Assembly: GCA_041402005.1 (NCBI GenBank)
Contig: JAWKTB010000006.1
Location: 124,001 to 188,000 of the forward strand
Origin: JAJRXR01 sp041402005
GTDB lineage: Bacteria; Planctomycetota; Phycisphaerae; Phycisphaerales; UBA1924
Direction of reading: 5' to 3'
DNA: 64,000 nt
Shown: positions 8,370 to 17,500 of the stretch, in pieces
Numbering within the stretch: position 1 is the first letter of the stretch
How the letters are laid out: the number at the start of each line of letters is the position of its first letter
The notes under the pieces: generated by a model
Database searches by the model: none
Told to the model about the DNA's origin: nothing
What the model saw: only the letters and a program-made list of their open reading frames with translations
Program-made: the position numbers and the translations under genes

Positions 8370-9422
8370 ATGAGACGGATGAGGTACATCGCGGGTCGGG
8401 CGGGGGCGAGGGGCGCCAGGCGGGGGGGGACGGCGGGCGTCGTGCTCGGCGGGGTCGTCGTCGTCGCGGTCGGGGCGCTGGTCGCGTTCGCGCTCGTGCG
8501 CGCGGTCGGGGGCGGGGCGTCGAAGGCCGAGGCGGGCCAGGACGCCTCGGCGGTCGCGGGGGAGAAGACGGTCGAGCGTCTGCTGGAATCGGTGCAGACG
8601 TATGTGCGGGATGGGGAGACGGCCAAGGCCCAGGCGATCCTGGAGACCGCCGTCAAGGAGCACCCGGACGATCAGGATCTGCGCCTGGCGTATGGGCAGC
8701 TCCTCATGCAGGCGGGGCGGAACGAGGAGGCGTTCGAGCAGTACGACGCGGCGTCGCGGGCCGGGGCGATCTCGGCGGAGGAGCACTTTGCCGCGGGGAC
8801 GCTTGCGGTGTCGGTCGGTCGCCTGGAGGACGCGGCGAGGCACTACGACCTGGCGCAGCGGCTGGATGCCGGCAATGCGCGCTATCCCCTGTACCTGGCG
8901 CAGGTGCAGCTCAAGCTGGGGCTCAAGTCCGAGGCGATGGCGAGTCTCGTGCGCGCGAGCGTGATCGATGATTCGAACGCCCAGGTCTGGGGGTCACTGG
9001 CGAACATCGCGCTGACGGAGAACAAGGCGAATCTGGCGCTGCAGCACATCGCCAAGGCGCGGGCGCTCGAGCCGGAGAGCCGGGACTGGCGCCTGATCGA
9101 GTCGAGGGCGCTCAAGCGGCTGGGTCGCCCGGAGGAGGCGTTGGCGACGCTTCAGGCGCTCGGGGACTCGGTGCTCGCCGACGACGAGGCGCTCAAGGCG
9201 ATGGCCGAGTGCGACGGGATGCTTGGCGAGCCGGGCGAGGCGCTGGCGCTCTATGAGCGGGCGCTGGCGGCACGGGCGCCGACGCCGGAACTGCTGTTCG
9301 AGGCGGCGCTGTGGGCCGAGCGTGCGAACGAGAAGAGTCGGGCGCTCGAGCTGGCACGCCGGGCGGGGGCGCTGGGCCACGAGGGCGGCGCGAAGATGGC
9401 GACCCGACTCAGCGGCGGGTGA
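8370..9422 (+). CDS. membrane-anchored tetratricopeptide repeat protein
   Basis: A 350-residue protein with an N-terminal transmembrane helix (about residues 20-45, VVLGGVVVVAVGALVAFALV) and then helical repeats of TPR type (for example LRLAYGQLLMQAGRNEEAFEQYDAASRAG is one unit), about seven units to the C-terminus. TPR domains scaffold protein-protein contacts; no catalytic motif is present. The start at 8370 is the first ATG downstream of the divergent valS start; a second ATG at 8379 is equally possible. The 58-bp gap to valS must hold both promoters. Confidence 0.75.
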   Translation: MRRMRYIAGRAGARGARRGGTAGVVLGGVVVVAVGALVAFALVRAVGGGASKAEAGQDASAVAGEKTVERLLESVQTYVRDGETAKAQAILETAVKEHPDDQDLRLAYGQLLMQAGRNEEAFEQYDAASRAGAISAEEHFAAGTLAVSVGRLEDAARHYDLAQRLDAGNARYPLYLAQVQLKLGLKSEAMASLVRASVIDDSNAQVWGSLANIALTENKANLALQHIAKARALEPESRDWRLIESRALKRLGRPEEALATLQALGDSVLADDEALKAMAECDGMLGEPGEALALYERALAARAPTPELLFEAALWAERANEKSRALELARRAGALGHEGGAKMATRLSGG

Positions 9423-9428
9423 ACACAG

Positions 9429-9707
9429 TCAACTCGCGGGCGGGCCCAGCTCAGGGTCCGCGTCGGTGTCATCGGGCGGGATCAGGCGGCGACCGGCTTC
9501 GTGCCAGGGGTCCAAAGGTGGCCCCGCGGCGCGTTGGCGGCGGCTCGAGGGCGCGAGGCGGTGGCGTCGGAGCCACAGGATCAGCGTCAGGCAGGTGATC
9601 AGCACCACGCCCAGCAGCGCAAGCATGAGGAGGAGGCTGAAGGCATTGCGCACGCGCGCGGGGTCGGGCGTGGCGGACGCCGCGGCGATCGTGAGCGCGT
9701 CGAGCAT
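9429..9707 (-). CDS. small single-pass membrane protein, unknown function
   Basis: A 92-residue protein with one strong transmembrane helix (FSLLLMLALLGVVLITCLTLILWL, about residues 23-46) followed by a basic cytoplasmic RRHR segment and a Pro/Asp-rich tail. It lies downstream of the sigma-factor operon on the same strand, 45 nt after that operon's last gene, and ends 6 bp from the convergent TPR gene. No family is recognised. Confidence 0.6.
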   Translation of the reverse strand: MLDALTIAAASATPDPARVRNAFSLLLMLALLGVVLITCLTLILWLRRHRLAPSSRRQRAAGPPLDPWHEAGRRLIPPDDTDADPELGPPAS

Positions 9708-9752
9708 GCGCGCAGTCTATCCGTGCATATGCACCTCGGAGTTGCCTCGGAA

Positions 9753-10241
9753 TCAGACGCTGTGGCGCGTCGTCGTCCCGGACTGGGATGGCGCGGCGTC
9801 GGCGCCGGGACCTTGGTCGGGCGCGCTCGATGAGGGCTCGGGACGCGAGGGGAGGCCTGTGACGACGACGCGCGTGCCGAGGCGGGCGATGCCGGCGTCG
9901 TAGCCGGCGGCACGCAACTGCTCAAGCAGTTCCTCGTCGGTGAGGGTGGAGTACGAGACGTGTGAGAATGTCGGCGTCTGCGGCGGCGTGATGCCGGCTG
10001 GGTTCGTCGCGTCGTCGGACGCTTGGGCCTGGAGCTGGGATGGCTGTCGTGGTGGGGCGGCGAGCACGAGCACGACCGCGGCGACGAGGACGAGTGGGGT
10101 CGCGGCCAGCGCGCCCTGGAACGCGACGCGCCGGCGACGGCGGGCACGGACCACACCCTTGAGCTCGCGGAGCATGTCGTCACGCCTCGCGCGGGCGGTG
10201 GGGCTCAGTGTGATCGGCTCGGGCTCGTTGGTGTCGTGCAT
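9753..10241 (-). CDS. putative membrane-bound anti-sigma-type regulator
   Basis: A 162-residue protein whose first ~45 residues are cytoplasmic and charged, followed by one transmembrane helix (VLVAAVVLVLAAP, about residues 50-65) and a periplasmic-side region with low-complexity ends. Its ATG overlaps the stop of the preceding sigma factor by one base (TGATG). That arrangement and topology are typical of anti-sigma partners, but no zinc-binding HxxxCxxC motif is present, so the function is inferred from position. Confidence 0.5.
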   Translation of the reverse strand: MHDTNEPEPITLSPTARARRDDMLRELKGVVRARRRRRVAFQGALAATPLVLVAAVVLVLAAPPRQPSQLQAQASDDATNPAGITPPQTPTFSHVSYSTLTDEELLEQLRAAGYDAGIARLGTRVVVTGLPSRPEPSSSAPDQGPGADAAPSQSGTTTRHSV

Positions 10242-10870
10242 CACGTGTCCCCTCCGCCGACGTCTCGCAGGCGGGCGAGCAGGCGGCGGACGCGCCCGTG
10301 GGCGGCGCCGGGTGTCATCGAATGGGCGGCGGCGGTCGTCTCCAGCGTCTTGTCCCGCCCGAAGCGCATCGAGAGCAGCGAACGCTCCTCGGGGGGGAGC
10401 TTGGCCAGCTCGGCGCGGATCCACTCGATCCGCTCGTCGAGGGGGGCAAGGGCGGGGTGGTTCTCGTAGGAGGCTCGCTCGCGGGCGAGGCGGCGGCGCT
10501 CGGCGCGAAGGCGGTCGAGGGCCGCGGTGTGCACGACGCGACGCACCCAGGCGGCGAGTTGGTCGTGCATGTCGAGGGGTTTGATGGACTTGGCGGCTCG
10601 GAGCATGGCGTCCTGGACGACGTCGAGGCAGAAGGACTCGTCGCGCCGGGTGAGGCGGCGGGCCATGGCGTACGCGGGCTCGAACCAGTCGTTGTAGAAG
10701 CGCTCGAAGGCGGCCTCGTCGCCCCGGGCGATCGCACGGGTGAGTTCGCGCACGCCGTCGCCGCCGGACCCGGTTTGCGTGTGGGACGCGGCGGCGACGG
10801 GTCTCGTGGGGCTTGGGCGTGCCGAGGGCACAGCGGATGACGCCAAGAGGGCGTCAAGGTTTGCCGCCAT
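10241..10870 (-). CDS. RNA polymerase sigma factor, ECF-like sigma-70 family
   Basis: About 209 residues. Region 2 is visible around FERFYNDWFEPAYAMARRLTRRDE and the following VVQDAMLRA segment, and region 4 around LAKLPPEERSLLSMRFGRDKTLETTAAAHSMTPGAAHGRVRRLLARL, a helix-turn-helix that reads -35 elements. The ATG at 10870 starts 17 bp inside the 3' end of the upstream secreted coiled-coil gene, and the stop is coupled to the membrane protein gene downstream. The operon therefore pairs a surface protein, a sigma factor and a membrane regulator. Confidence 0.8.
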   Translation of the reverse strand: MAANLDALLASSAVPSARPSPTRPVAAASHTQTGSGGDGVRELTRAIARGDEAAFERFYNDWFEPAYAMARRLTRRDESFCLDVVQDAMLRAAKSIKPLDMHDQLAAWVRRVVHTAALDRLRAERRRLARERASYENHPALAPLDERIEWIRAELAKLPPEERSLLSMRFGRDKTLETTAAAHSMTPGAAHGRVRRLLARLRDVGGGDT

Positions 10871-12053
10871 TGCCCGGGGCGTCGAGCGCCTCGAGGAGAA
10901 GTTTGACGAACATGTGCCCATCTTCGTCGGCCTCGACCTCGGTCGAGAGTACCCCGCCGGCCTCCTTCGGAGGTTGTACGGACACGATGTGCTCTGAGAT
11001 GCCGTCGGCGGCGTCGAGCAAGCGGCGGACCCGCTCCGCCTTCCAGCCCTGGGCGGTCAGGGTGTAGACCCTCGCCTCAGCCTTCGGGCCCGCCTCATCG
11101 CCGCCCAGCATCTTCATCTTCTCCTCCGCGGCATCGTAGCGGGCGCGGGCGGCCTGGACCTCCGCCTCGCTCATCCGCAGACGCATCGCCGCCTCATGCA
11201 GCTCCTTGTCGGAGACAATCTCCTTCTCGGCGAGCTGCTTGAGGCGATCGACCTCGCCCGCGTCGAGTTCGAGCTGGGCTTCCCACCGCTGCATGTCGGC
11301 GCGGCGCTCGATCAGGTTCGCCTTCAGCTCGGCGACCTGGGCGATCTTCTCCCTGTGCTCGTTCGTGCGGGCGCTGCCGGTCTCGCGGAATCGCTCGATG
11401 ACCCGGTCGATCGTCGAGATCTGGTCGGGCGTGCCCCGGACGATGAGGAGGGCTGAGTCCGGGTGGAACTTGACCTCGGCCTTGCTGTCGCTCTCACCCA
11501 GGGCAAGGGCGGTGTCGATGGCGGTGAGGAGCTCCTTGACGTCGGCGTCGTCCTTGACCGCCTTCTCGACGGAGAAGACGTCGATACGGGGTTCGGGCGA
11601 GGCCTTGTTCATGACAGGCTCGCGGGGGTGGGTCCATTGCTTGGCGTCGACGACGAAAACCGGGGCGGACATGGCATCACCCCCGACGACGTCGAGGTCG
11701 CGGTAGTACTCGATGCTGGAGCCGTCGGGCTGGGGCTCGGTCCATTGGCCCCGCGTCGGGACAGCGAGCTCAAACGCGGTCTTCGTGGAGACCGAGCGGA
11801 GTTCCATGGGCGGGACCTCCAGCGTGGCGGCCTCGTGGCGGAGCAGGACGTTCGTGACGTTTTCCGGGACGGCGGCTTTGATCGCCTCGACGAAGTCCTG
11901 GAGCGTGCCGCCCGGGAAGGAGATGTCGAGGGCGAAGCGCTGGGCGCTGGGTTTGAAGCCCGAGACCTTATCGCTTTGGGCGAGCGCGGGGGCGGCGGTC
12001 AGGGCGAGGGCGGCCAGGGCGAGGGGGGCGAGCGATCGGGGGATGCGGCGCAT
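10854..12053 (-). CDS. secreted coiled-coil protein, unknown function
   Basis: A 399-residue protein with a Sec signal peptide (LAPLALAALALTAAPALAQ). Residues ~40-100 resemble an STN/secretin N-terminal-like fold (FPGGTLQDFVEAIKAAVP), and the middle segment INRVIERFRE-like is reminiscent of short secretin repeats. A long charged coiled coil follows (about residues 225-335, EHREKIAQVAELKANLIERR onward). It precedes and overlaps a sigma-factor gene. The function is unknown; a periplasmic sensing or structural role is only a guess. Confidence 0.65.
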   Translation of the reverse strand: MRRIPRSLAPLALAALALTAAPALAQSDKVSGFKPSAQRFALDISFPGGTLQDFVEAIKAAVPENVTNVLLRHEAATLEVPPMELRSVSTKTAFELAVPTRGQWTEPQPDGSSIEYYRDLDVVGGDAMSAPVFVVDAKQWTHPREPVMNKASPEPRIDVFSVEKAVKDDADVKELLTAIDTALALGESDSKAEVKFHPDSALLIVRGTPDQISTIDRVIERFRETGSARTNEHREKIAQVAELKANLIERRADMQRWEAQLELDAGEVDRLKQLAEKEIVSDKELHEAAMRLRMSEAEVQAARARYDAAEEKMKMLGGDEAGPKAEARVYTLTAQGWKAERVRRLLDAADGISEHIVSVQPPKEAGGVLSTEVEADEDGHMFVKLLLEALDAPGNGGKP

Positions 12054-12212
12054 GGGGGCTCCTCGGGTTCGCCCTTGGGACGGGCGTGTCGGAGGGAGAA
12101 CGCCGCGGGGTGGTCGTTTTGGCGCGGGATCGAGAGAGAAAGTCGAGAATGGCGTCGTGCGGGTGAGGCGGCTCGATCGCCTAGACTCGGGTCCTTGCCA
12201 GGGAGCCAGAGG

Positions 12213-13323
12213 ATGAAGCTCGAAGCCCATCACAACGTGATCGCCGACCTCGAGGCGCGGATCTTGACAATCCGCGACTCTCTTTGACTACGACGGCAAG
12301 CTGAAGAAGCTCGCGGCGCTCGAGGAGAAGATGGGGGCGGGCGACTTCTGGGACGACCAGGAGAAGGCCAAGGCGACGGTGGGGGAGCTGAAGGTCGTCA
12401 AGGCCCAGGTGACCCCGCTGAAGGCGGTGATCACGGACTTCGAGGACGCGAAGCTCGCGTACGAGATGAGCCGCGAGGCGGGGGACGACGAGCTGCTCGG
12501 CGAGGCCGACGCCAAGCTCTACGACCTCCAGCAGAAGATGGAGCAGGTGGAGATGCAGTCGCTCCTGGGCGGCAAGCACGACCACCGGAACTGCTACCTC
12601 TCCATCTCCGCGGGCGACGGGGGGACCGAGGCCAATGACTGGGCGGACATGCTGCTTCGCATGTACATCTACTTCTGCGAGAAGCAGGGGTGGAAGCTGG
12701 AGGAGGTCTCCAAGACGTTCGGGACCGAGGTCGGGATCGACCACGTAACGCTGTATGTGCAAGGTGCGTACGCGTTCGGGTACCTGGCCTGCGAGCGTGG
12801 GACGCACCGCCTGGCGCGGGTGAGCCCGTTCAACTCGCAGGGCAAGCGGCAGACGAGCTTCGCGACGGTGGACGTCACGCCAGAGTTCGAGGAGCTCGAG
12901 GTCGAGGTGCCTGAGAAGGACCTGGAGATCACGGCGTTCGCGCGGTCCAGCGGGCCGGGCGGGCAGAACGTGAACAAGGTGGCGTCGGCGATCCGCCTCG
13001 TGCACAAGCCGACGGGGATCATGGTGGTCAGCTCGACGCACCGGGACCAGTTCCAGAACAAGCGCCAGGCGTTGACGCTGCTGCAGGCCAAGCTCGAGCA
13101 GATCGAGGAGGAGAAGCGCGAGGCGGAGATCACCGAGGCCGCGGGCGGCAAGATCGAGCAGCGGGGGTGGGGGACGCAGATCCGCTCCTACGTGCTCTAT
13201 GACAACCGGGTGAAGGACCACCGGACGGGGTTCGAGTCGGGCAGCCCGCAGGCGGTGCTGGACGGTGACCTGGGCGGGTTCATCGACGCGGAGCTGAAGC
13301 GGAGGCGGTCGGAGAAGGGGTGA
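12213..13323 (+). CDS. prfB: peptide chain release factor 2, expressed by programmed +1 frameshift
   Basis: Terminates translation at UGA and UAA. The first 24 codons (12213-12284) end at an in-frame TGA (12285-12287) within the classic slip site CTTTGAC; a +1 shift continues as DYDGKLKKLAALEEKMG to 13323. RF2 identity is shown by the SPF anticodon-mimic tripeptide (RVSPFNSQGKRQTSF) and the peptidyl-hydrolysis loop SGPGGQNVNK. No Shine-Dalgarno-like AGGGGG precedes the slip site as in E. coli; instead a perfect 7-bp hairpin ends 5 nt upstream. A zinc-ribbon gene begins 4 nt after the stop. Confidence 0.95.
12256..12287 (+). promoter_or_regulatory. RF2 autoregulatory frameshift site with upstream hairpin
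   Basis: The slip sequence CTTTGAC lies at 12282-12288 with the in-frame UGA at 12285-12287. Low RF2 delays termination and favours the +1 shift, a well-known autoregulation. Just upstream, CGCGGAT (12256-12262) and ATCCGCG (12270-12276) form a perfect stem with a 7-nt loop, taking the place where the stimulatory Shine-Dalgarno element usually lies. Confidence 0.85.
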
Positions 13324-13327
13324 GGCG

Positions 13328-13618
13328 ATGGGGGGAGGCAACGAGAACACGCTGCTGGAGGTGTACCTTCGGGGGAAGCGCGTGCCATGTCCCAGTTGCT
13401 CGTACAACCTGCAGGATCTGACGTTCGGCGACGGGGCGCCGGTGTGCCCGGAGTGTGGCCACCCACTGCATGTTCTGGTTTCGCTTCAGCGGAACCCTGG
13501 TCCACCGCCGCGACGCTCGCCCCGCCTGGAGCGGGCCGACAAGACGCTCTTGAAGCTGAGCATCGTCCTGGTCGCGGTCTTCGCGTTGGCGGCGATCCTG
13601 CTCAAGCTGTTGGCATGA
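13328..13618 (+). CDS. small zinc-ribbon membrane protein
   Basis: A 96-residue protein. CPSC at about residues 20-23 and CPEC at about 38-41 form a rubredoxin-like zinc ribbon, and the C-terminus is one transmembrane helix (LSIVLVAVFALAAILLKLL). It starts 4 nt after prfB and is probably co-transcribed. Similar zinc-ribbon/TM proteins are common in planctomycetes; the function is unknown. It overlaps the convergent sulP gene by 17 bp. Confidence 0.7.
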   Translation: MGGGNENTLLEVYLRGKRVPCPSCSYNLQDLTFGDGAPVCPECGHPLHVLVSLQRNPGPPPRRSPRLERADKTLLKLSIVLVAVFALAAILLKLLA

Positions 13619-15425
13619 TCTCCGGGCTTCCGATCAGCATCCGCGCCCTTGCGAGCGCATCTTCGAGGTTGTCGAACATGTTCTCGACGCCGATCTGCTG
13701 GTCCATGCCGGCGCGGGTCATCTCGAACATGGGGTGGGCGTGGACGCCGCCGAGCAGGAGGGTGACGCCCTGGCGGCGGCATTTGGCGATGAACTCCTCG
13801 AGGGCGTGCAGGCCGGTGGCGTCGATGTGCGGGACGTAGCGCATGCGCAGGATGAAGACCTTGGGCGGGCGCTCGAGTTGATCGAGGACGTCCTTGAGGC
13901 GATCGGCGACGCCGAAGAAGAAGGGGCCGTTGACCTCGAAGACCTCGACGCCGTGGGGGATGTCGAGGTCGGCGAGCTGGGCGGGGTCCTTGGGGTCGTG
14001 GGCGTCGGGCTCGCGACCGGTCTCGAGGCCCTTGCGCATGCCGTTGATCGCGCCCAGGTCGGCCATCCGCTTCATGAAGAGGAAGGAGGCGAGGACCATG
14101 CCGACGCCGACGCCGAGTGTGAGGTCGGTGAAGACGGTGAGGCCGAAGGTGGTGAGCAGGACCAGCATGTCCGGGCGCGGGGCGCGGAGGAGGGCGCGGA
14201 AGTGGTCGATCTCGGCGATGTTCCAGGCGACGAGGATGAGGATCGCCGAGAGCGTGGGCAGGGGGATCAGGCTCGCGAGAGGCGCCGCGGCGAGCATGAA
14301 GGCGAGCAGGAAGACCGCGTGCAGCATGCCGGCGATCGGTGAGCGGGCGCCGGTCTTGATGTTGGCGGCGGTGCGGGCGATCGCGCCCGTCGCGGGCAGG
14401 CCGAAGAAGAAGGAGCTGGCGACGTTGGCCAGGCCCTGGGCGACGAGCTCCTGGTCGGAGCGGTGACGTCGCCCGGTCATGCCGTCGGCGACGACGGCCG
14501 AGAGCAGGCTCTCGATCGCGCACAGGATGGCGATGGTCGTCGCGGCGGGGACGAGGTCGGGGATGGTCGCCCAGGAAAAGGGCGGGGCGTGGGGCGCGGG
14601 CAGAGAGCCCGGGATGCCGCCGAAGCGTGTGCCGATGGTCTCGACGAGGGGGCGTGTGTGACCCGTGCCGAGCGTGGCGAGCGTGGTGGACCACCCGGTC
14701 GCCCAGACGAGCAGGGCGCTGGCGACGACGACGACGATCGCGCCCGGCAGGCGGGGCATGAGCTTTCGGAGGACGACGAGGACGAGGAGCGAGCCGGCGC
14801 CGATGGCGGCGCTTTGCCAATTGCTCGTGTGCAGATTGGAGGCGAGGACCTGGATCTTTGGGATGAAGTCGGCGGGGACGGAGGCGGGCGAGCCGTCGGG
14901 GGTGAGGATCGAGAGGCCCAGGAAGTCCTTGACCTGGCTGGCGAGGATGGTGACGGCGATGCCGGAGGTGAACCCCGTGACGACGGGGTAGGGGATGAAC
15001 TTGATGAGCGCGCCGAAGCGGAAGAGGCCCATGAGAACGACGATGACGCCGGCCATGAGGGTGGCGGCCGCCAAGCCCTGATACCCGTGGGCGCTGGCGA
15101 CGCCGAAGACGATGGGGATGAAGGCGGCGGTCGGCCCGCCAATCTGGACATGCGACCCGCCGAGAGCGGAGATGAGGAAGCCGGCGACGACGGCGGTGAA
15201 CAGGCCCATCGCGGGTGGCGTGAGCCAGGGGTGGATCTGCTGAAGCTGGGCCGCGACGTCGGCGGGGATGCTCGCGATGCCCAGGGCCATCGCCAGGGGC
15301 ATCGCGATGATCGCGACGGTCAGCCCCGCGAGCAGGTCGCCCGCGAACGCCCTGGGGGAGTATCCCTTGCGCACGATGGCGACGAGGGCGGGGGTGTACC
15401 GGTCGAGTGAGGACGTCGGCGTCAT
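13602..15425 (-). CDS. SulP-family anion transporter with STAS domain
   Basis: A 607-residue inner-membrane permease. The N-terminus carries SulP transport-core features (GLTVAIIAMPLAMALGIAS, then GGSHVQIGGPTAAFIPI and VVTGFTSGIA), about 10-12 hydrophobic segments, and a C-terminal STAS domain (about residues 470-590) with the phospho-switch-like HIDATGLHALEEF. SulP members move sulfate, bicarbonate or other anions; no carbonic anhydrase is fused or adjacent, so the substrate cannot be fixed. The start at 15425 (MTPTSSLDRYTP) was chosen; an ATG at 15455 would add 10 unconserved residues. Confidence 0.88.
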   Translation of the reverse strand: MTPTSSLDRYTPALVAIVRKGYSPRAFAGDLLAGLTVAIIAMPLAMALGIASIPADVAAQLQQIHPWLTPPAMGLFTAVVAGFLISALGGSHVQIGGPTAAFIPIVFGVASAHGYQGLAAATLMAGVIVVLMGLFRFGALIKFIPYPVVTGFTSGIAVTILASQVKDFLGLSILTPDGSPASVPADFIPKIQVLASNLHTSNWQSAAIGAGSLLVLVVLRKLMPRLPGAIVVVVASALLVWATGWSTTLATLGTGHTRPLVETIGTRFGGIPGSLPAPHAPPFSWATIPDLVPAATTIAILCAIESLLSAVVADGMTGRRHRSDQELVAQGLANVASSFFFGLPATGAIARTAANIKTGARSPIAGMLHAVFLLAFMLAAAPLASLIPLPTLSAILILVAWNIAEIDHFRALLRAPRPDMLVLLTTFGLTVFTDLTLGVGVGMVLASFLFMKRMADLGAINGMRKGLETGREPDAHDPKDPAQLADLDIPHGVEVFEVNGPFFFGVADRLKDVLDQLERPPKVFILRMRYVPHIDATGLHALEEFIAKCRRQGVTLLLGGVHAHPMFEMTRAGMDQQIGVENMFDNLEDALARARMLIGSPEIMPTA

Positions 15426-15515
15426 TGGACCCTGCACGAAGCCTCGCAGAGGCAAGCCGTGACGATAGATCGGGTTGGCCGATTGTCCAGTGGAGTTGGC
15501 GATCCCGCGGGGGGC

Positions 15516-15959
15516 TCAGCCGGCGGGGCGGTCGTCGCGGAAGGCGCGGAGGGGGCGCGGGCCGGAGCAGCACCCGACCGGGCGCCCGTCGTCGCACTCA
15601 GAGCAGCAGGCGGCGTCCCGGCGCTTGGTGGGCGCCTGCCCTGGGAGCATGACGGTCAGCAGCGAGCCCGCCGCGATCGCGATGAACGAGAGCAGGAAGA
15701 CGATCGGCGGGACGCGGACGTGCAGCTCCGCGACCAGCACAACGAAGGCGCCCATCAGGACGAACATCAGCACGAAGGCGATGACGAGGCGGCGGAGCAG
15801 GGCGCGGGCCTCGCGCTGCTCGTCGTCCTCGCGCCTCGCCTCGGCACGGGCGCGGTCCATGAGGCCGTCGGGGCCGATGAGGGGGCGCGGGTCGATGTCG
15901 AGGCCCGGGCCTGTGAGCCCCGTCCCGAAGTCGTGCTCGCTCGCGGATGGCCTGGTCAC
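15516..15959 (-). CDS. two-helix membrane protein with Cys-rich tail
   Basis: A 147-residue protein with an acidic/basic N-terminal half, two transmembrane helices (LVIAFVLMFVLMGAFVVLVA and IVFLLSFIAIAAGSLLTVML) and a C-terminal cysteine cluster (CCSECDDGRPVGCC) that could bind metal. It lies upstream of sulP on the same strand with a 90-bp gap. No family is recognised. Confidence 0.6.
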   Translation of the reverse strand: MTRPSASEHDFGTGLTGPGLDIDPRPLIGPDGLMDRARAEARREDDEQREARALLRRLVIAFVLMFVLMGAFVVLVAELHVRVPPIVFLLSFIAIAAGSLLTVMLPGQAPTKRRDAACCSECDDGRPVGCCSGPRPLRAFRDDRPAG

Positions 15960-16082
15960 GCGTTCCTCCGTCCCAACGGTATACGGGAACTGGGGCGGGC
16001 TTCTTCCAACCAGGGGATGTAAGGGATCGCCAACCGCGATTTTGCGAACCGTGCGGGCGTCGGCGCGTCCGAGAGCGCCCGA

Positions 16083-17444
16083 TCAGACGAGCAGCGTCGC
16101 CGGGTTCTCAAGGAGCTGCTTGACGCTGCCCAGGTACTGGGCGGCCATGGCGCCGTCGATGATGCGGTGGTCGGAGGACATCGTCATCGACATCTCGAGG
16201 CCGACGACCAGCTCGGGCTCGCCGTCCTCGCCGGTCTCGACGAAGGGCTTCTCGATGGCGCGTCCGACGGCGAGAATGGCGGCGTTGGGCGGGTTGATGA
16301 TCGCGGTGAAGTGATCGACGCCGAACATGCCCAGGTTCGAGATCGTGAAGGTCGAGTCGGCCATCTCCTCGACGGAGAGGCCCTTCTCGCGGGCTTTCTT
16401 GGCGAGTCGCTTGGTCTCGGTGGAGATCTGGCGGAGGCCGATGCGGTCGGCGTCGCGGATGGTCGCGACGACGAGCCCGCCGCCGCGCTCGGCGGGCAGA
16501 GCGACGGCGACGCCCACGTTGACGCGCGCATGCAACTGGATCTTCGGGCCCTGCTCGACCCAGGAACTGTTGACGAAGGGGTGCTCGTGCATCGCGACAG
16601 CGCAGGCGCGGACGAGGAAGTCGTTGACCGAGAGCTTCACGCCCTGGGGAACGAGTTGCTCGTTGAGCTGCTCGCGGAGCGTCTCGAGCGCGTCCAGGCG
16701 GGCGCTGACCGTGACCTGGTAGTGGGGGATCGTCGACTTGGACTCGACGAGGCGGCGGGCGATCGTCGCCCGCATGTTCGAGAGGGTGACCGCTTTGTCC
16801 TCGAGGGCCACGGCGCCCGGGAGGGGCGCGGGCTCGGGAGCGCCCGTCACGCCGGCGGCGACCAGGGTCGTGTCCGCGGGGCGCGAAGGGACGCGCGTGG
16901 TTGCGCCGCCCGCGGCGGCCTCGACGTCCGCCTTCACGATCCGCCCGGACGGGCCCGAGCCGTGGATCGAGGCCAGGTCCACGCCCCGCTCGTCGGCGAG
17001 CTTGCGGGCCAGGGGGGAGGCGAAGACGCGGTCACTGCTCGCGCCGTTGCTCGAGGGCGCGGGGGCGCTGGTCGCGGGCGCGTCGGCGAGCGCCGTGGCG
17101 CTGGGGACGCCCGCACCCGAGCCTTCGCTCCGCTCAGGCTCGGCGTCCTGGGTTTTCTGCTTCGCCCCCTTCGAGGCGCCCGAGGCGGCGTTCTCGACCG
17201 ACTCGCCCTTCTCGGCGAGCACCGCGATCACACCCCCGATCGGGATGTTCTCGCCCTCGCCCGCGACGAGCTTGGCCACGGTGCCGTCGTCGAATGCCTC
17301 GAGCTCCATCGTCGCCTTGTCGGTCTCGATGTCGGCGATGACGTCGCCCGAGGAGACGCTGTCCCCCTCCTTGACGTGCCACTTGACGACCGTGCCCTGC
17401 TCCATGGTGTCGGAGAGGCGTGGCATGGTGATCTCGATCGGCAT
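16083..17444 (-). CDS. pdhC: pyruvate dehydrogenase complex E2, dihydrolipoamide acetyltransferase
   Basis: Transfers the acetyl group from E1-bound lipoate to CoA in the PDH complex. A 453-residue protein with one N-terminal lipoyl domain (lipoyl-lysine K43 in ETDKATME), an Ala/Pro-rich linker, a peripheral-subunit-binding domain (SPLARKLADERGVDLASIHGSGPSGRI split over about residues 140-170) and a catalytic CAT domain ending with the active-site SSDHRIIDGA. The E1 genes lie 2-5 kb away on the same strand; no E3 gene is in the window. The start at 17444 begins directly with the lipoyl domain (MPIEITMPRLSDTMEQGTVV). Confidence 0.93.
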   Translation of the reverse strand: MPIEITMPRLSDTMEQGTVVKWHVKEGDSVSSGDVIADIETDKATMELEAFDDGTVAKLVAGEGENIPIGGVIAVLAEKGESVENAASGASKGAKQKTQDAEPERSEGSGAGVPSATALADAPATSAPAPSSNGASSDRVFASPLARKLADERGVDLASIHGSGPSGRIVKADVEAAAGGATTRVPSRPADTTLVAAGVTGAPEPAPLPGAVALEDKAVTLSNMRATIARRLVESKSTIPHYQVTVSARLDALETLREQLNEQLVPQGVKLSVNDFLVRACAVAMHEHPFVNSSWVEQGPKIQLHARVNVGVAVALPAERGGGLVVATIRDADRIGLRQISTETKRLAKKAREKGLSVEEMADSTFTISNLGMFGVDHFTAIINPPNAAILAVGRAIEKPFVETGEDGEPELVVGLEMSMTMSSDHRIIDGAMAAQYLGSVKQLLENPATLLV

Positions 17445-17500
17445 CGGGGGTCTCTCTGGGCGGGCGGGGGACGCGTGAGGGGCGATTCTAGACAACGCCC

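Noticed and set aside
13734..15410. Long acidic plus-strand frames opposite the SulP gene
   Set aside because: Composition (Asp/Glu/Gly/Arg runs) is that of an antisense shadow; the minus strand gives a textbook SulP-STAS protein.
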